A stretch of 64,000 bases of DNA from Burkholderia catarinensis (GCF_001883705.2 NZ_MDEQ02000018.1:1-64000), one strand, 5' to 3'. Counted from the first letter of the stretch, positions 9,180 through 19,305 are shown. Numbers and translations are program-made. The notes: generated by a model not told the origin, from the letters alone.

Positions 9180-10886
9180 ATGACACTACGCTTGAGCCGC
9201 CGCGCGTACGCGGAAATGTTCGGGCCGACGACGGGCGACCGCGTCAGGCTCGCCGATACCGAACTGCTGATCGAGATCGAACGCGACTTCACGACCTACG
9301 GCGAGGAAGTGAAATTCGGCGGCGGGAAAGTGATCCGCGACGGGATGGGCCAGTCGCAGCGCGTGGCCGCCGACGTGCCCGACACGGTCATCACGAACGC
9401 GGTGATTCTCGATCACTGGGGCATCGTGAAGGCCGACATCGCGATCAAGCACGGCCGCATCGCGGCGATCGGCAAGGCCGGCAACCCGGATATCCAACCG
9501 GGCGTGACGATCGCGATCGGCGCGGCCACCGAAGTGATCGCCGGCGAAGGGCTGATCGTGACGGCGGGCGGCATCGACACGCACATCCACTTCATCAGCC
9601 CGCAGCAGATCGACGAGGCGCTCGCATCGGGCGTCACGACGATGCTCGGCGGCGGCACCGGGCCGGCCACCGGCACCAACGCGACGACCTGCACGCCGGG
9701 CCCGTGGCACATGGAGCGGATGCTGCAGGCCGCCGACGGCTGGCCGATCAACCTCGGCTTCCTCGGCAAGGGCAACGCGAGCCTGCCGGAACCGCTCGTC
9801 GAGCAGATCGCGGCCGGCGCGATCGGGCTGAAGCTGCACGAGGACTGGGGCACGACGCCCGCCGCGATCGACAACTGCCTGTCGGTTGCGGACGACACCG
9901 ACACGCAGGTCGCGATCCACACCGACACGCTGAACGAAGGCGGCTTCGTCGAATCGACGGTCGCCGCGTTCAAGGGCCGCACGATCCACACGTACCACAC
10001 CGAAGGCGCGGGCGGCGGCCATGCGCCCGATATCCTGAAGGTGTGCGGCGAGGCGAACGTGCTGCCGTCGTCGACCAACCCGACGCGCCCGTACACGATC
10101 AACACGCTCGACGAGCATCTCGACATGCTGATGGTGTGCCATCACCTCGATCCGTCGATCGCCGAGGATCTCGCGTTCGCCGAATCGCGGATCCGCCGCG
10201 AGACGATCGCGGCCGAGGACATCCTGCACGATCTCGGCGCGCTGTCGATGCTGTCGTCCGATTCGCAGGCGATGGGCCGCGTCGGCGAAGTGATCATCCG
10301 CACGTGGCAGACCGCGCACAAGATGAAGGTGCAGCGCGGCGCGCTGCCGGAAGACGGCACGCGCAACGACAACTTCCGCGCGAAACGCTACGTCGCGAAG
10401 TACACGATCAACCCGGCGATCACGCACGGGATCTCGCACGAAGTCGGCTCGATCGAACCCGGCAAGTGGGCCGACCTCGTGCTGTGGGAGCCCGCGTTCT
10501 TCGGGATCAAGCCGTCGATGATCCTGAAGGGCGGGATGATCGCGGTCGCGCAGATGGGCGACCCGAACGCGTCGATCCCGACGCCGCAGCCGGTCCACTA
10601 TCGCGAGATGTTCGCGACGCGCGGCGGCGCGCTCGCGCGCACGTCGCTGACCTTCGTGTCGCAGATGGCGGCCGATGCGGGCATCGCGGAACGCTACGGC
10701 CTCGCGAAGCGGATCGTGCCCGTGCGCAACTGCCGCAACGTGACGAAGGCCGACATGATCCACAACGCGTGGCGCCCGTCGATCAGCGTCGACCCCGAAA
10801 CCTACGACGTGATCGCCGACGGCCAGTTGCTCACCTGCGAGCCGGCGACGGTGCTGCCGATGGCGCAGCGCTATTTCCTGTTCTGA
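9180..10886 (+). CDS. ureC: Urease alpha subunit UreC (catalytic)
   Basis: Catalytic subunit of 568 residues, the usual length. Nickel-site features are present: [10 protein letters not shown] (HxH ligands), GLKLHEDWG (the Lys that becomes carbamylated and bridges the two nickels), [25 protein letters not shown], and MVCHHLD (the mobile-flap His). All catalytic residues look intact, so the enzyme should be active. Co-transcribed with ureA and ureB. Confidence 0.99.
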   Translation: MTLRLSRRAYAEMFGPTTGDRVRLADTELLIEIERDFTTYGEEVKFGGGKVIRDGMGQSQRVAADVPDTVITNAVILDHWGIVKADIAIKHGRIAAIGKAGNPDIQPGVTIAIGAATEVIAGEGLIVTAGGIDTHIHFISPQQIDEALASGVTTMLGGGTGPATGTNATTCTPGPWHMERMLQAADGWPINLGFLGKGNASLPEPLVEQIAAGAIGLKLHEDWGTTPAAIDNCLSVADDTDTQVAIHTDTLNEGGFVESTVAAFKGRTIHTYHTEGAGGGHAPDILKVCGEANVLPSSTNPTRPYTINTLDEHLDMLMVCHHLDPSIAEDLAFAESRIRRETIAAEDILHDLGALSMLSSDSQAMGRVGEVIIRTWQTAHKMKVQRGALPEDGTRNDNFRAKRYVAKYTINPAITHGISHEVGSIEPGKWADLVLWEPAFFGIKPSMILKGGMIAVAQMGDPNASIPTPQPVHYREMFATRGGALARTSLTFVSQMAADAGIAERYGLAKRIVPVRNCRNVTKADMIHNAWRPSISVDPETYDVIADGQLLTCEPATVLPMAQRYFLF

Positions 10887-10904
10887 TTTCCGGTTCCCAG
10901 TTTC

Positions 10905-11528
10905 ATGCGCACTCTCGACAAACGCATTGCCCCGAACGTGAAACTCGCCGCGTCGCTCGTCGCGCGCGCGCCGACGCTCACGCTCGCCTATGACGCCCGC
11001 TGCAAGAGCCGCCTCGCGGCGACGCTCGACACCGGCGAGGACGTCGCGGTCCTGCTGCCGCGCGGCACCGTGCTGCGCGACGGCGACGTGCTGGTCGCCG
11101 ACGACGGTGCGCTCGTGCGCATTACCGCGGCGCCCGAGACCGTGCTGTATGTGCGCGCGGCCGATCCGCTCACGCTGATGCGCGCCGCGTACCACCTCGG
11201 CAACCGTCACACGCCGGTCGAGATCGGCGACGGCTACCTGAAGCTCGAGGCCGATCCGGTGCTCGCGGACATGCTGCGCCGGCTCGGCACGCAGGTCGAA
11301 GAGGCGCGCGCGCCGTTCCAGCCGGAAGCCGGTGCATACGGCGGTGGCCACAAGCACGGGCACGACGCGACGTTCGCCGAGGACTACGCGCTCGCGCAGC
11401 AGGTGTTCGGCGAACACCACGGGCACTCGCATTCGCACGACCACGACCACGACCACGATCACGATCACGATCACGATCACCAGCATGGTCCCGGATGCAC
11501 GCACGGCCACGGCCATGACCACCACTGA
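10905..11528 (+). CDS. ureE: Urease nickel metallochaperone UreE
   Basis: Protein of 207 residues. The N-terminal two thirds is the UreE peptide-binding and metal-binding fold ([20 protein letters not shown], then NRHTPVEI). The last 40 residues are a His/Asp tail with a run of seven HD dipeptides and a [10 protein letters not shown] end, which should bind several nickel ions. The 3' end overlaps ureF by 14 bases. Confidence 0.97.
   Translation: MRTLDKRIAPNVKLAASLVARAPTLTLAYDARCKSRLAATLDTGEDVAVLLPRGTVLRDGDVLVADDGALVRITAAPETVLYVRAADPLTLMRAAYHLGNRHTPVEIGDGYLKLEADPVLADMLRRLGTQVEEARAPFQPEAGAYGGGHKHGHDATFAEDYALAQQVFGEHHGHSHSHDHDHDHDHDHDHDHQHGPGCTHGHGHDHH
11436..11477 (+). repeat. Hexanucleotide tandem repeat in ureE (CACGAY x7)
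   Basis: Seven in-frame copies of CACGAC or CACGAT encode the (His-Asp)7 tract of UreE. Because the unit is 6 bases, slippage changes the number of His residues without shifting the frame. Confidence 0.9.
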
Positions 11529-12195
11529 ACTCGTCGCGCTGCTGCACCTCGCGTCGCCGGCGCTGCCGATCGGCGCGTACAGCTATTCGCAGGGCCTCGA
11601 AGCCGCGCTCGACGCGAACCTGATCCGCGACGCCGATTCCGCGCGCGACTGGATCGCGAGCGGCCTGACCGACGTGCTCGCGCACGGCGAGCTGCCGTTT
11701 CTCGCACACCAGCTCGCGCGCTGGCAGGCGCACGACGCGCGCGCCCTCGCCGCCGAAAACGCGTGGTTCGTCGCGAGCCGCGAATCGGCGGAACTGCGCC
11801 GCGAGACCGAACAGATGGGCTGGTCGCTCGCGCAACTCTGCGCGTCGCTCGAATGGGGCGATGCCGCGCGCCGCGCGACGCTTGCCGCGATGTCGCCGGT
11901 CGCGCTGCCGACCGCGTTCGCCTACGCGGCCGCCGCGCACGACGCCGGCGCCGACGCGACGCTCGCCGCGTACGCATTCGGCTGGGTCGAGAACCAGACG
12001 TCCGCCGCGCTGAAAGCCGTGCCGCTCGGCCAGCTCGCCGGGCAACGCATCATCGTCGCGCTGCGCGGTGCGATCGACGCGGCCGTGCGCCGCGCGCTCG
12101 CGACGCCGCCCGACGCCGTCAACACGTTCGCGCCGCAGCTCGGCATCCTGTCCGCGCGGCACGAAACCCAGTACTCGCGGTTGTTCCGCTCCTGA
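11515..12195 (+). CDS. ureF: Urease accessory protein UreF
   Basis: Protein of 226 residues that joins UreD and gates UreG-dependent nickel delivery. The ATG at 11515 ([20 protein letters not shown]) lies inside the 3' end of ure[17 protein letters not shown] is the family signature. Confidence 0.96.
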   Translation: MTTTELVALLHLASPALPIGAYSYSQGLEAALDANLIRDADSARDWIASGLTDVLAHGELPFLAHQLARWQAHDARALAAENAWFVASRESAELRRETEQMGWSLAQLCASLEWGDAARRATLAAMSPVALPTAFAYAAAAHDAGADATLAAYAFGWVENQTSAALKAVPLGQLAGQRIIVALRGAIDAAVRRALATPPDAVNTFAPQLGILSARHETQYSRLFRS

Positions 12196-12212
12196 ACACA
12201 ACGCTACCCGCC

Positions 12213-12860
12213 ATGAACGCACCTGCTCCCTCCCCCGCCCGCCGCACGAAGAAACTGCCGCCGCTGCGCGTCGGCATCGGCGGCCCCGTCGGCTCCGGCA
12301 AGACCACGCTGCTCGAAATGCTGTGCAAGGCGATGCGCGACAAGTACGACCTCGTCGCGATCACGAACGACATCTACACGAAGGAGGACCAGCGGCTGCT
12401 GACGGTCGCGGGCGCGTTGCCCGAGGAACGCATCATGGGCGTCGAGACGGGCGGCTGCCCGCACACGGCAATCCGCGAGGATGCGTCGATCAACCTCGAG
12501 GCCGTCGACCGGATGCTGTCGCGCTTTCCGGACGCCGACATCGTGTTCATCGAATCGGGCGGCGACAATCTCGCGGCGACCTTCAGCCCCGAGCTGTCGG
12601 ACCTGACGATCTACGTGATCGATGTCGCCGGCGGCGAGAAGATTCCGCGCAAGGGCGGCCCCGGCATCACGAAGTCCGACCTGCTCGTGATCAACAAGAC
12701 CGATCTCGCGCCGCTGGTCGGTGCGAACCTCGACGTGATGGCGTCCGACACGCGGAAGATGCGCGGCGAACGGCCTTACGTGATGACGAACCTGAAGGCG
12801 CTCGACGGCGTCGCGGACGTGATCGCGTTCATCGAGAAGCAGGGTTTGCTGACGGTCTGA
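12213..12860 (+). CDS. ureG: Urease accessory GTPase UreG
   Basis: GTPase of 215 residues (SIMIBI class) that supplies energy and nickel during urease maturation. P-loop [10 protein letters not shown] is near residue 30, followed by [10 protein letters not shown], the metal-binding [17 protein letters not shown] (Cys-Pro-His), IESGGDNL and NKTDLAP. It is the last gene of the urease operon and converges on waaA. Confidence 0.98.
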   Translation: MNAPAPSPARRTKKLPPLRVGIGGPVGSGKTTLLEMLCKAMRDKYDLVAITNDIYTKEDQRLLTVAGALPEERIMGVETGGCPHTAIREDASINLEAVDRMLSRFPDADIVFIESGGDNLAATFSPELSDLTIYVIDVAGGEKIPRKGGPGITKSDLLVINKTDLAPLVGANLDVMASDTRKMRGERPYVMTNLKALDGVADVIAFIEKQGLLTV

Positions 12861-12874
12861 GCGGCGCAGCGGCG

Positions 12875-12919
12875 GGCGGCGCAATGCCGCCCCGCGTGCC
12901 CGGACGGCATTGCGCCGCC
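12875..12919. terminator. Bidirectional terminator between ureG and waaA
   Basis: GGCGGCGCAATGCCG (12875-12889) and its exact reverse complement (12905-12919) form a 15-bp stem with a 15-base loop in the 64-base gap between two convergent genes. T-richness on either side is weak, so it could act with Rho or as a 3'-end stabiliser. Confidence 0.7.
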
Positions 12920-12924
12920 TTCGT

Positions 12925-14280
12925 CTATTCGTCGGAAGTGTCCTGCGCGTCCCGCACCACATGCCCGCCGCGTTCGGCGGGCGGCAACAGCGCCGCGAGC
13001 ACGTCGACCGTGCGCGCGGTCGCGCCGCGGTGGCGCGACGCGAAGGCCGCACCGGCCGCGCCCATCGCGATGCGCCGCGCGTTGTCGGCGAACAGCGCGT
13101 CGAGCACGTGCGCGAGATCGAGCGGATCCTCGACCTGCATCGCGGCACCGGCCGCGACCGCGTCGGCGGTCGCCTGCGTGAAGTTGAACATGTGCGGCCC
13201 GATCAGCACCGGCACGCCGACCGCGCACGCTTCGATCAGGTTCTGTCCGCCGAGCGGCAGCAGGCTGCCGCCGATGAACGCGATGTCGGCGGCCGAGTAA
13301 TACGCACCGAGTTCGCCCATCGAATCGCCGAGCAGCACCGTCACATCGCCCGGCAGCGGTTCGGCAGCCGGCCGGCCGGCCGCGAGCGCGGCCGGGTCGG
13401 CCGCCCATACCGAGCGTCGCGCGCACTTGAGCCCGCTGCGCTCGACGAGCGCCTCGACCTCGGCGAAACGCTGCGGATGACGCGGCACGAGCACCAGCAG
13501 CGCATCGGGCGTACGCATCGCCGCGAACGCCTGCAGCACCAGCGCCTCCTCGTTCTCGCGCGTGCTGGCGGCGACCCACACGGGCCGCGCGCCGATCGCC
13601 TCGCGCCACGCGTGGCCGCGCGCCGCGAGTTCCGGCGGCGTCGTCATGTCGAACTTCAGGTTGCCGAGCACCGTCACGTTGCGCGCGCCGAGCGAGGTCA
13701 GCCGCTCCGCATCGGCCGGGCTCTGCGCGAGCACGCGCGAGAAACCGCCGAACACGTCGCGCGTCGCCGTGCCGAACTTCGCCGCGCGCCGGAACGAACG
13801 CGCGGACATCCGCGCATTGGTCAGCACGAGCGGCACGTCCGCGCGACGGCACTCGTCGATCAGTGTCGGCCACACCTCGGTTTCCATCACGAGGCCGAGC
13901 GTCGGCCGCCAGGCGCGCAGGAAGCGCCGCACCGTGCCCGGCATGTCGTACGGCAGGTAGCAGCGCAGCACGCGATCGCCGAAGATCTGCTCGCCGGTCG
14001 CGCGGCCGCTCGGCGTCATGTGCGTGAGCAGGATGCGCGCATCGGGGCGCGCGTGCATCAGCGCGTCGATCAGCGGCTGCGCCGCGCGCGTCTCGCCGAC
14101 CGATACCGCATGCACCCAGATCAGCGGCGCGCGGTCATCGCGCGAGCGGCCCGCCACGTGGCCGAAGCGTTCGCCGATGTGCTCGCGATAGCCGCGCTCC
14201 TTGCGAGAGCGCACGTAGAGCCGGATGACCGCAGCAGGCGCGACGAGCCACCACAGTGCGCGATAGATCGCCCTCAGCAT
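12925..14280 (-). CDS. waaA: 3-deoxy-D-manno-octulosonic acid transferase WaaA (KdtA)
   Basis: Protein of 451 residues (GT30) that adds Kdo from CMP-Kdo to lipid IVA at the inner face of the membrane. The N-terminal hydrophobic segment ALWWLVAPAAVIRLY is the membrane anchor. VHAVSVGETRAAQPLI and the acceptor-site stretch IGGSLLPLGGQNLIEA are family motifs. It is the last gene of a leftward core operon (waaC, kdoO, waaA), 37 bases after kdoO. Confidence 0.96.
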   Translation of the reverse strand: MLRAIYRALWWLVAPAAVIRLYVRSRKERGYREHIGERFGHVAGRSRDDRAPLIWVHAVSVGETRAAQPLIDALMHARPDARILLTHMTPSGRATGEQIFGDRVLRCYLPYDMPGTVRRFLRAWRPTLGLVMETEVWPTLIDECRRADVPLVLTNARMSARSFRRAAKFGTATRDVFGGFSRVLAQSPADAERLTSLGARNVTVLGNLKFDMTTPPELAARGHAWREAIGARPVWVAASTRENEEALVLQAFAAMRTPDALLVLVPRHPQRFAEVEALVERSGLKCARRSVWAADPAALAAGRPAAEPLPGDVTVLLGDSMGELGAYYSAADIAFIGGSLLPLGGQNLIEACAVGVPVLIGPHMFNFTQATADAVAAGAAMQVEDPLDLAHVLDALFADNARRIAMGAAGAAFASRHRGATARTVDVLAALLPPAERGGHVVRDAQDTSDE

Positions 14281-14317
14281 GCCGCGGCCCTCGTGTTGCT
14301 TCGAAGCAGGAGCGCGC

Positions 14318-15202
14318 TCAAACCAGCGCCCTGCCCTTCAGGCGTTCGAGAATGCCGAGCGGCGCGCACTCGCGGCGGACCATCGCGTCGACCGGCAGGA
14401 AGAAGGTCTGCTCGAGCATGAACTGGCCCGACATCACAGCGTGCGAAGTCTGATCCGAGAAACATATCCACACGCAGCCCGGCGGAAACGGCATCGTCTC
14501 CTGCGGGCTCGTCTTCTGGTAGTCGAGATCGGCCTTCATGCTGTCGTGCAGGTTCAGCATCAGGTGGTCGTACGCGCTGCGCGGCGACTTCGTCACGTGC
14601 AGCAGGTTCAGCAGCCACGCGGCGCCCGGCAACTGCGGCTTGATGCGCGGCAGGAAGCGCTTCGCGACGTCCTCGAACGGCTCGCCGACGCGCCACACGC
14701 GCGGCACGCCGGCCGGGTTCACGTTCGTGAACACGCGCAGGATGCGCTCGCCGTAGTTCGGCCGCGACGGGAACGCGTCGACGTGCAGCCGGCTGTCGTC
14801 CTTGCGCCACGACGTCTGGCGCGTCTCGACCTGCATCAGCCGCAGGCTCGTCGGCGCGACGCGCAGCTTGCCGCGGTATTCGGGAAAGAGGCCGTCGACG
14901 AGCGTGCCGGCCTGCTGCTGGAAGCGCGCGACGAGCGCGCGCACGGCCGACTGCGTGACGCTGTCGCCGAGCACGCCGGCGAGCGCGCCGCCGTTCGGCG
15001 CGAGGCTGATGTTCTTGCGGTTCGGATCGGCGAGCGCCGGATCGAGCAGCGCTTCCTCGCCGCCTTCGATCGCGAAGCGCAGATGCGGGAAATACAGCAC
15101 CTTGCCCTCCTCGACCGCGGCCAGCAACTGCTCTCGCGGCGCCGACAGGTTGTGTCCGCTCCAGTCGGCGGACGGGACTTCGATGATCTGGGATTCGCTC
15201 AT
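14318..15202 (-). CDS. kdoO: Kdo 3-hydroxylase (Fe(II)/2-oxoglutarate-type) KdoO
   Basis: Protein of 294 residues matching the Kdo hydroxylase family, which converts Kdo of the inner core to D-glycero-D-talo-octulosonic acid (Ko), a sugar typical of Burkholderia LPS. RLHVDAFPSRPNYGERILRV gives the HxD metal ligands, and SHAVMSGQF supplies the distal His region. Its position between waaC and waaA supports the role. Assignment is from sequence memory of the family. Confidence 0.85.
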   Translation of the reverse strand: MSESQIIEVPSADWSGHNLSAPREQLLAAVEEGKVLYFPHLRFAIEGGEEALLDPALADPNRKNISLAPNGGALAGVLGDSVTQSAVRALVARFQQQAGTLVDGLFPEYRGKLRVAPTSLRLMQVETRQTSWRKDDSRLHVDAFPSRPNYGERILRVFTNVNPAGVPRVWRVGEPFEDVAKRFLPRIKPQLPGAAWLLNLLHVTKSPRSAYDHLMLNLHDSMKADLDYQKTSPQETMPFPPGCVWICFSDQTSHAVMSGQFMLEQTFFLPVDAMVRRECAPLGILERLKGRALV

Positions 15203-15226
15203 GATCGGTTCGCGTATGTGACAGCG

Positions 15227-16222
15227 TTACAGGAGACCGAAGCCCGCGAGCGCCGACTTCACCTGCGCGATCGACGGGGGTTGCCCCGCCGTGCCGAGAT
15301 TGACGACGTTCGGCGACCAGTAGCCGCCGGTCCGCCAGGCCGTCGAGAAATTGTACAGTTCGACCGTCGGACGCTTCAGCGCGGCCGCGATGTGAACCAG
15401 ACCTGTATCAACCCCGACCGTCGCGGCCGCGCCGTCGATCAGCCCGACCACGGCCGGCAGCGACAGCTTCGGCGGCACGATCGCGGCCGCGCCGAACTCC
15501 TTCGCGAGCCGCTCGCTGGTCGCGCGCTCGGCATCGTTGCCCCACGGCAGCACGAGCGACGCGCCGCGCCGCACGAGCGCCTGGCCGAGCTCGATCCATG
15601 CGGCGTCCGGCCACTGCTTGTCGGCGCGCGACGTCGCATGGACGAACACCACGTACGGCACCGGCAGGTTCAGGCCGAGCGCGGCCACCGCGAGCGCCGC
15701 CGCGCGCGTATCGAGGCCGAAGTCGACCGGATCGGCCGGCGTCGGCGCCGGGTCGTCCAGCGCGGCCGCGACGAGTTGCCGCGACCGCTCGACGACATGC
15801 GTGCGCGGCGCGATCGGCACGCGCTTGCGGTAGAAGAAGCGCACGGGCCATTCGTAGCCGGCGCCGTCGGTACGGTTGCCGAGCCCGACGAGCGGACCGC
15901 GCGCCCAGCTTGCGACCCAGGCCGTCTTGATGAGGCCCTGGCAGTCGATCACGAGGTCGTACTGCTCGGCCGCGAGGCGCCGGCGGAATGCACGGATCTC
16001 GCGCCACGTGGCGCCCGCGAACGGCTTCTTGCGCCAGCGGCGCAGCGAGAACGGCAGCACGTCGCGCACGCCCTCGACGAGCCGTACGAGGTCGACGAAG
16101 CTTTCCTCGACGAGCCAGTCGATCTGCGCATCGGGGTGGCGGCGCCGGATATCGGCGATCACCGGCATGTTGTGCACGACGTCGCCCAGCGACGACACGC
16201 GCACGATCAGGATCTTTTGCAC
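15227..16222 (-). CDS. waaC: LPS heptosyltransferase I WaaC
   Basis: Protein of 331 residues (GT9) that adds the first L-glycero-D-manno-heptose to Kdo. Motifs seen are ILIVRVSSLGDVVHNMPVI at the N-terminus and VGVDTGLVHIAAALKRPTVE near residue 270 for nucleotide-sugar binding. The start is GTG at 16222; no Shine-Dalgarno is visible because a hairpin with a U run sits directly upstream. The stop is 24 bases before the kdoO start. Confidence 0.95.
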   Translation of the reverse strand: MQKILIVRVSSLGDVVHNMPVIADIRRRHPDAQIDWLVEESFVDLVRLVEGVRDVLPFSLRRWRKKPFAGATWREIRAFRRRLAAEQYDLVIDCQGLIKTAWVASWARGPLVGLGNRTDGAGYEWPVRFFYRKRVPIAPRTHVVERSRQLVAAALDDPAPTPADPVDFGLDTRAAALAVAALGLNLPVPYVVFVHATSRADKQWPDAAWIELGQALVRRGASLVLPWGNDAERATSERLAKEFGAAAIVPPKLSLPAVVGLIDGAAATVGVDTGLVHIAAALKRPTVELYNFSTAWRTGGYWSPNVVNLGTAGQPPSIAQVKSALAGFGLL

Positions 16223-16226
16223 GCTG

Positions 16227-16251
16227 AAAAAACGCCGGCTGGCAGCCGGCG
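16227..16251 (-). terminator. Hairpin plus U-run abutting the waaC start
   Basis: Read on the - strand, CGCCGGCT, a 3-base loop and AGCCGGCG form a perfect 8-bp stem followed by six T residues that end 4 bases before the waaC GTG. In form it is an intrinsic terminator, but it occupies the place of the ribosome binding site. It may attenuate read-through from the upstream gene or regulate waaC. Confidence 0.6.
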
Positions 16252-16298
16252 ACAGACATAAAGGAGCGATTTTATCGCGCCCGGGGAGTCAGACAGAC

Positions 16299-16334
16299 AA
16301 AAAGCGGCCGCACGCTGTCGCGTGCGCCGCTTTT
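16299..16334 (-). terminator. Intrinsic terminator of the phosphomannomutase gene
   Basis: A long stem (AAAAGCGGCCGCACGC against GCGTGCGCCGCTTTT, one bulged base, 4-base loop) has A residues on one side and T residues on the other, so it can work on either strand. It lies 63 bases after the stop at 16397. Confidence 0.8.
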
Positions 16335-16396
16335 CGGGGATGGCGCGACCGCTGGACCGGCCGCGGCGCCGCTGGCGGCCCGCAGGCCGCCGACGC

Positions 16397-17791
16397 TCAG
16401 AACGGCAGCTTGACGTCCGGCTTCGCGGCCGTCAGCACGCGGCGGAAGTCTTCCTGGATGCGCTTGAGCCCTTCCTGCGTCTCGGCTTCGAAACGCATCA
16501 CGACGACCGGCGTCGTATTCGACGAACGCGCGAGGCCGAAGCCGTCCGGGTACTCGACGCGCAGGCCGTCGATCGTCACGACTTCCTCGGCGCCGTCGAA
16601 CTTCGCCTCTTTCTGCAGCTTGTCGATCAGGCGGAAGTTCTCGCCTTCGTCGAGCCAGAGCTGCAGTTCGGGCGTGCTCATCGCGTCCGGCAACCCGTTC
16701 AGCAGCGCGCTCGGGTCGGCCGTCTTCGCGAGGATCTCGAGCAGGCGCGCGCCCGTGTAGAGACCGTCGTCGAAGCCGTACCAGCGATCCTTGAAGAACA
16801 CGTGGCCGCTCATTTCACCGGCGAGCGGCGCACCCGTCTCGCGCAGCTTCGCCTTCACGAGCGAGTGGCCCGTCTTCCACATCAGCGGCTCGCCGCCCTT
16901 CGACTTCACCCATTGCGCGAGATTGCGCGTGCACTTCACGTCATAAATGATCTGCGCGCCCGGGTTGCGCGACAGCACTTCCTCCGCGAACAACATCAAC
17001 TGGCGGTCCGGATAGATGATCTGGCCGTCCTTCGTGACGACGCCGAGGCGGTCGCCGTCGCCGTCGAACGCGAAGCCGATCTCGGCGTCGGTGTCCTTCA
17101 ACGCCTGGATCACGTCCTGCAGGTTTTCCGGGTGAGCCGGATCGGGGTGGTGGTTCGGGAACGTGCCGTCGATGTCGGTGAAGCGCTCGACGAGTTCGCA
17201 GCCCAGCGCCTTGAACAGGCGCGTCGCGAGCGGGCCCGCGACGCCGTTGCCGGCGTCGACGACGAGCTTCAGCGGGCGGGCCGGCTTGATGTCGCCGACG
17301 ATGCGCTCGATGTACTGATCGGCGACGTCGAACTCCTCATAGGTACCGCTGCCCGTCTCGAAGCGCTCGTCGACGATGCGGCGGTACAGCGCCTGGATCT
17401 GCTCGCCGTAGATCGCCGCGCCGCGCAGCACCATCTTGAAGCCGTTGTAGTCGGGCGGGTTGTGGCTGCCCGTGACGACGATGCACGAATCGACGCGGCG
17501 CTCGCCGCCCTTCAGCGCCAGCGGCACGTTCGCCGCGAAATAACCGACCGGCGTGGGCACCATGCCGACGTCGACGACGTCGACGCCCGCCGCACGCAGG
17601 CCGTCGGCAAGCGCGCCGACGAGTTCCGGCCCCGAGAGGCGGCCGTCGCGCGCGACGACGACCGCATCGCCGCCCTGCGCGCGCACTTCGCTGCCGAATG
17701 CCCGGCCGATCCCGCGCGCCGTGTCGACGTCGAGTGTCTTGCCGACCACGCCACGGATGTCATATGCCTTGAAGATGGATTGGGAGATCAT
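16397..17791 (-). CDS. manB: Phosphomannomutase/phosphoglucomutase
   Basis: Protein of 464 residues of the alpha-D-phosphohexomutase family (AlgC/ManB type). It interconverts hexose 6- and 1-phosphates, feeding GDP-mannose and dTDP/UDP-glucose routes used by the O-antigen genes in this window. VVTGSHNPPDYNGFKM holds the phosphoserine, FDGDGDRLGVV the Mg site, and GEMSGHVFF the sugar-binding loop. Flanked by its own terminator and a divergent promoter region, so it is probably monocistronic. Confidence 0.94.
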   Translation of the reverse strand: MISQSIFKAYDIRGVVGKTLDVDTARGIGRAFGSEVRAQGGDAVVVARDGRLSGPELVGALADGLRAAGVDVVDVGMVPTPVGYFAANVPLALKGGERRVDSCIVVTGSHNPPDYNGFKMVLRGAAIYGEQIQALYRRIVDERFETGSGTYEEFDVADQYIERIVGDIKPARPLKLVVDAGNGVAGPLATRLFKALGCELVERFTDIDGTFPNHHPDPAHPENLQDVIQALKDTDAEIGFAFDGDGDRLGVVTKDGQIIYPDRQLMLFAEEVLSRNPGAQIIYDVKCTRNLAQWVKSKGGEPLMWKTGHSLVKAKLRETGAPLAGEMSGHVFFKDRWYGFDDGLYTGARLLEILAKTADPSALLNGLPDAMSTPELQLWLDEGENFRLIDKLQKEAKFDGAEEVVTIDGLRVEYPDGFGLARSSNTTPVVVMRFEAETQEGLKRIQEDFRRVLTAAKPDVKLPF

Positions 17792-17927
17792 CGATTCTCT
17801 TCTCTCTCAGTTGCGTGCATGAAAAATTGTCTGGCTTGCGTGGCCGCGTCCCGCCGGTGCCGCGCATGATACATGCCTGCCCCGGCGGACCACGGAGCGG
17901 AACGGCTGGCGCGCCCCCGATCCCACT

Positions 17928-17933
17928 TATAAT
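17928..17933 (+). promoter_or_regulatory. Candidate -10 box for the flippase operon
   Basis: A perfect TATAAT lies 115 bases before the 18049 start in the 257-base divergent region between manB and the + strand cluster. No convincing -35 hexamer is seen 16-18 bases upstream, so an activator may be needed. Nothing else in 17792-18048 is recognised. Confidence 0.45.
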
Positions 17934-18048
17934 CGCGGGTTTCGATGACGCGCATGTCGCCCATTTTAATGCCTAGCCGTCCCGCCGCCGCCAATCCGCA
18001 GCCTCCTGGCGCCCTGCCGGCCGCCCTGCGCGCGCGCCGCCGCCGCGC

Positions 18049-19305
18049 ATGCTGAAGCGCTTCGGCAACCCGGACGTCGCGAAAGCCGTCGCGAACCTCG
18101 TCTGGCTGGGGCTCGAACGGCTCACGCAGATCGGCGTCGCGATCGCGATCAGCGGTCTTCTGGCCCGTTATTTCGGGCCGGACGTGTTCGGCAAATGGCA
18201 GTATGCGAATACGCTCCTCCTGGTACTGGCGCCGCTCACCTGGGTGTGCGGCGCGGAAATCCTCGTCCCGACCATCGTCCAGCGCCCGCCCGCCCAGCTC
18301 GGCGCGGTGCTCGGCAGCGCGTTCGCGCTGCGCATCACCGTATCGGTCGCCGCGCTCGTCGCGACCTGGATCGCGATCGCCGCGGGCGCCTTCGATCCGC
18401 TGGTCGGCGCGATGCTCGCGGGCCTGGCGGTCACGATGGTGTTCCGCGAGCCGTTCGTCGGCGTGATCAACGCGTGGCTGCAGAGCATGACTTACAGCAA
18501 GCCGCAGCTCGTGACCAGCATGATGACCGCGCTGGCGAAGGCGCTGCTCGTCTGGCTGCTGGTCCGCGCGGCCGCCGGCCCCGCGCGCTTCGCGTGGCTG
18601 TGGGCGCTCGAGGCCGCCGCGATCGGCTTCGCGCTGCTGCTGTACTACCGGCATCGCAACGGCGGCGCGCTCGGCTGGACGTTGGACAAATCGCTGTTCA
18701 GGCACTTTGCGACGGCCGGCACCGTGTTCTGGCTCGGCCTGATCTGCATGTACCTGTTCCTGAAGCTCGACCGCCTGATGCTCGAGCGTCACGTGTCGTT
18801 CGCCGATCTCGGCCGTTACTCGGCCGCGCAGCAGCTCAACGAGAACTGGATCACGCTCGCGCTGATGCTCGCGCAGACGATCGCGCCCGCATTCGTCTAC
18901 CGTGTGCAGGACGTCGCGCGGCTGCGCCGCAACATCGTCCGGCTGATCGCGATGACGGCCTGCCTGATGACCGCCGGCGCGCTCGTGCTCGACGCGGCCG
19001 CCCCGCTGATCGTCGGCAAGGTGTTCGGCCCCGGCTACGAGGCATCGGTCGACATCTTCCGCTGGGCCGTCTGGCTGTCCGTGCCGGCCGGCATCGAGGC
19101 GATAGGCAATCTTATCGTTCTCAAATATCAAGCAAAATTCGTGTTGCTGTCGAAATGGCTGCTCGCGCTGGCGATCGCCGCGCTCGTCAACCTGTTCGCG
19201 ATCCCGCGGCTCGGCCTGTACGGCGCGCTCGTCGGGCTGGCGGCCGGCTACCTGGCCGCCGCCGCCGTCAACTTTTATTACATCCGTTTCAAGCTGCAAC
19301 CATGA
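18049..19305 (+). CDS. Wzx-like polysaccharide flippase (MOP superfamily)
   Basis: Hydrophobic protein of 418 residues with about 10-12 predicted membrane helices, resembling oligosaccharide flippases of the polysaccharide-biosynthesis (RfbX/Wzx) family. GLLARYFGPDVFGKWQYANT near the N-terminus is a typical family opening. It would flip an undecaprenyl-linked glycan to the periplasm. It leads a + strand operon with two glycosyltransferases, galE and a WecA-type gene; the stop overlaps the next start (ATGA). No Wzy polymerase gene is present nearby. Confidence 0.82.
   Translation: MLKRFGNPDVAKAVANLVWLGLERLTQIGVAIAISGLLARYFGPDVFGKWQYANTLLLVLAPLTWVCGAEILVPTIVQRPPAQLGAVLGSAFALRITVSVAALVATWIAIAAGAFDPLVGAMLAGLAVTMVFREPFVGVINAWLQSMTYSKPQLVTSMMTALAKALLVWLLVRAAAGPARFAWLWALEAAAIGFALLLYYRHRNGGALGWTLDKSLFRHFATAGTVFWLGLICMYLFLKLDRLMLERHVSFADLGRYSAAQQLNENWITLALMLAQTIAPAFVYRVQDVARLRRNIVRLIAMTACLMTAGALVLDAAAPLIVGKVFGPGYEASVDIFRWAVWLSVPAGIEAIGNLIVLKYQAKFVLLSKWLLALAIAALVNLFAIPRLGLYGALVGLAAGYLAAAAVNFYYIRFKLQP

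Noticed and set aside
9186-11525. 779-codon open frame on the - strand opposite ureC and ureE
   Set aside because: Composition is that of an antisense shadow (Arg/Asp/Val/His runs), and it covers intact urease genes.
14279-16261. 660-codon open frame on the + strand opposite kdoO and waaC
   Set aside because: Antisense shadow with Arg/His-rich low-complexity product.
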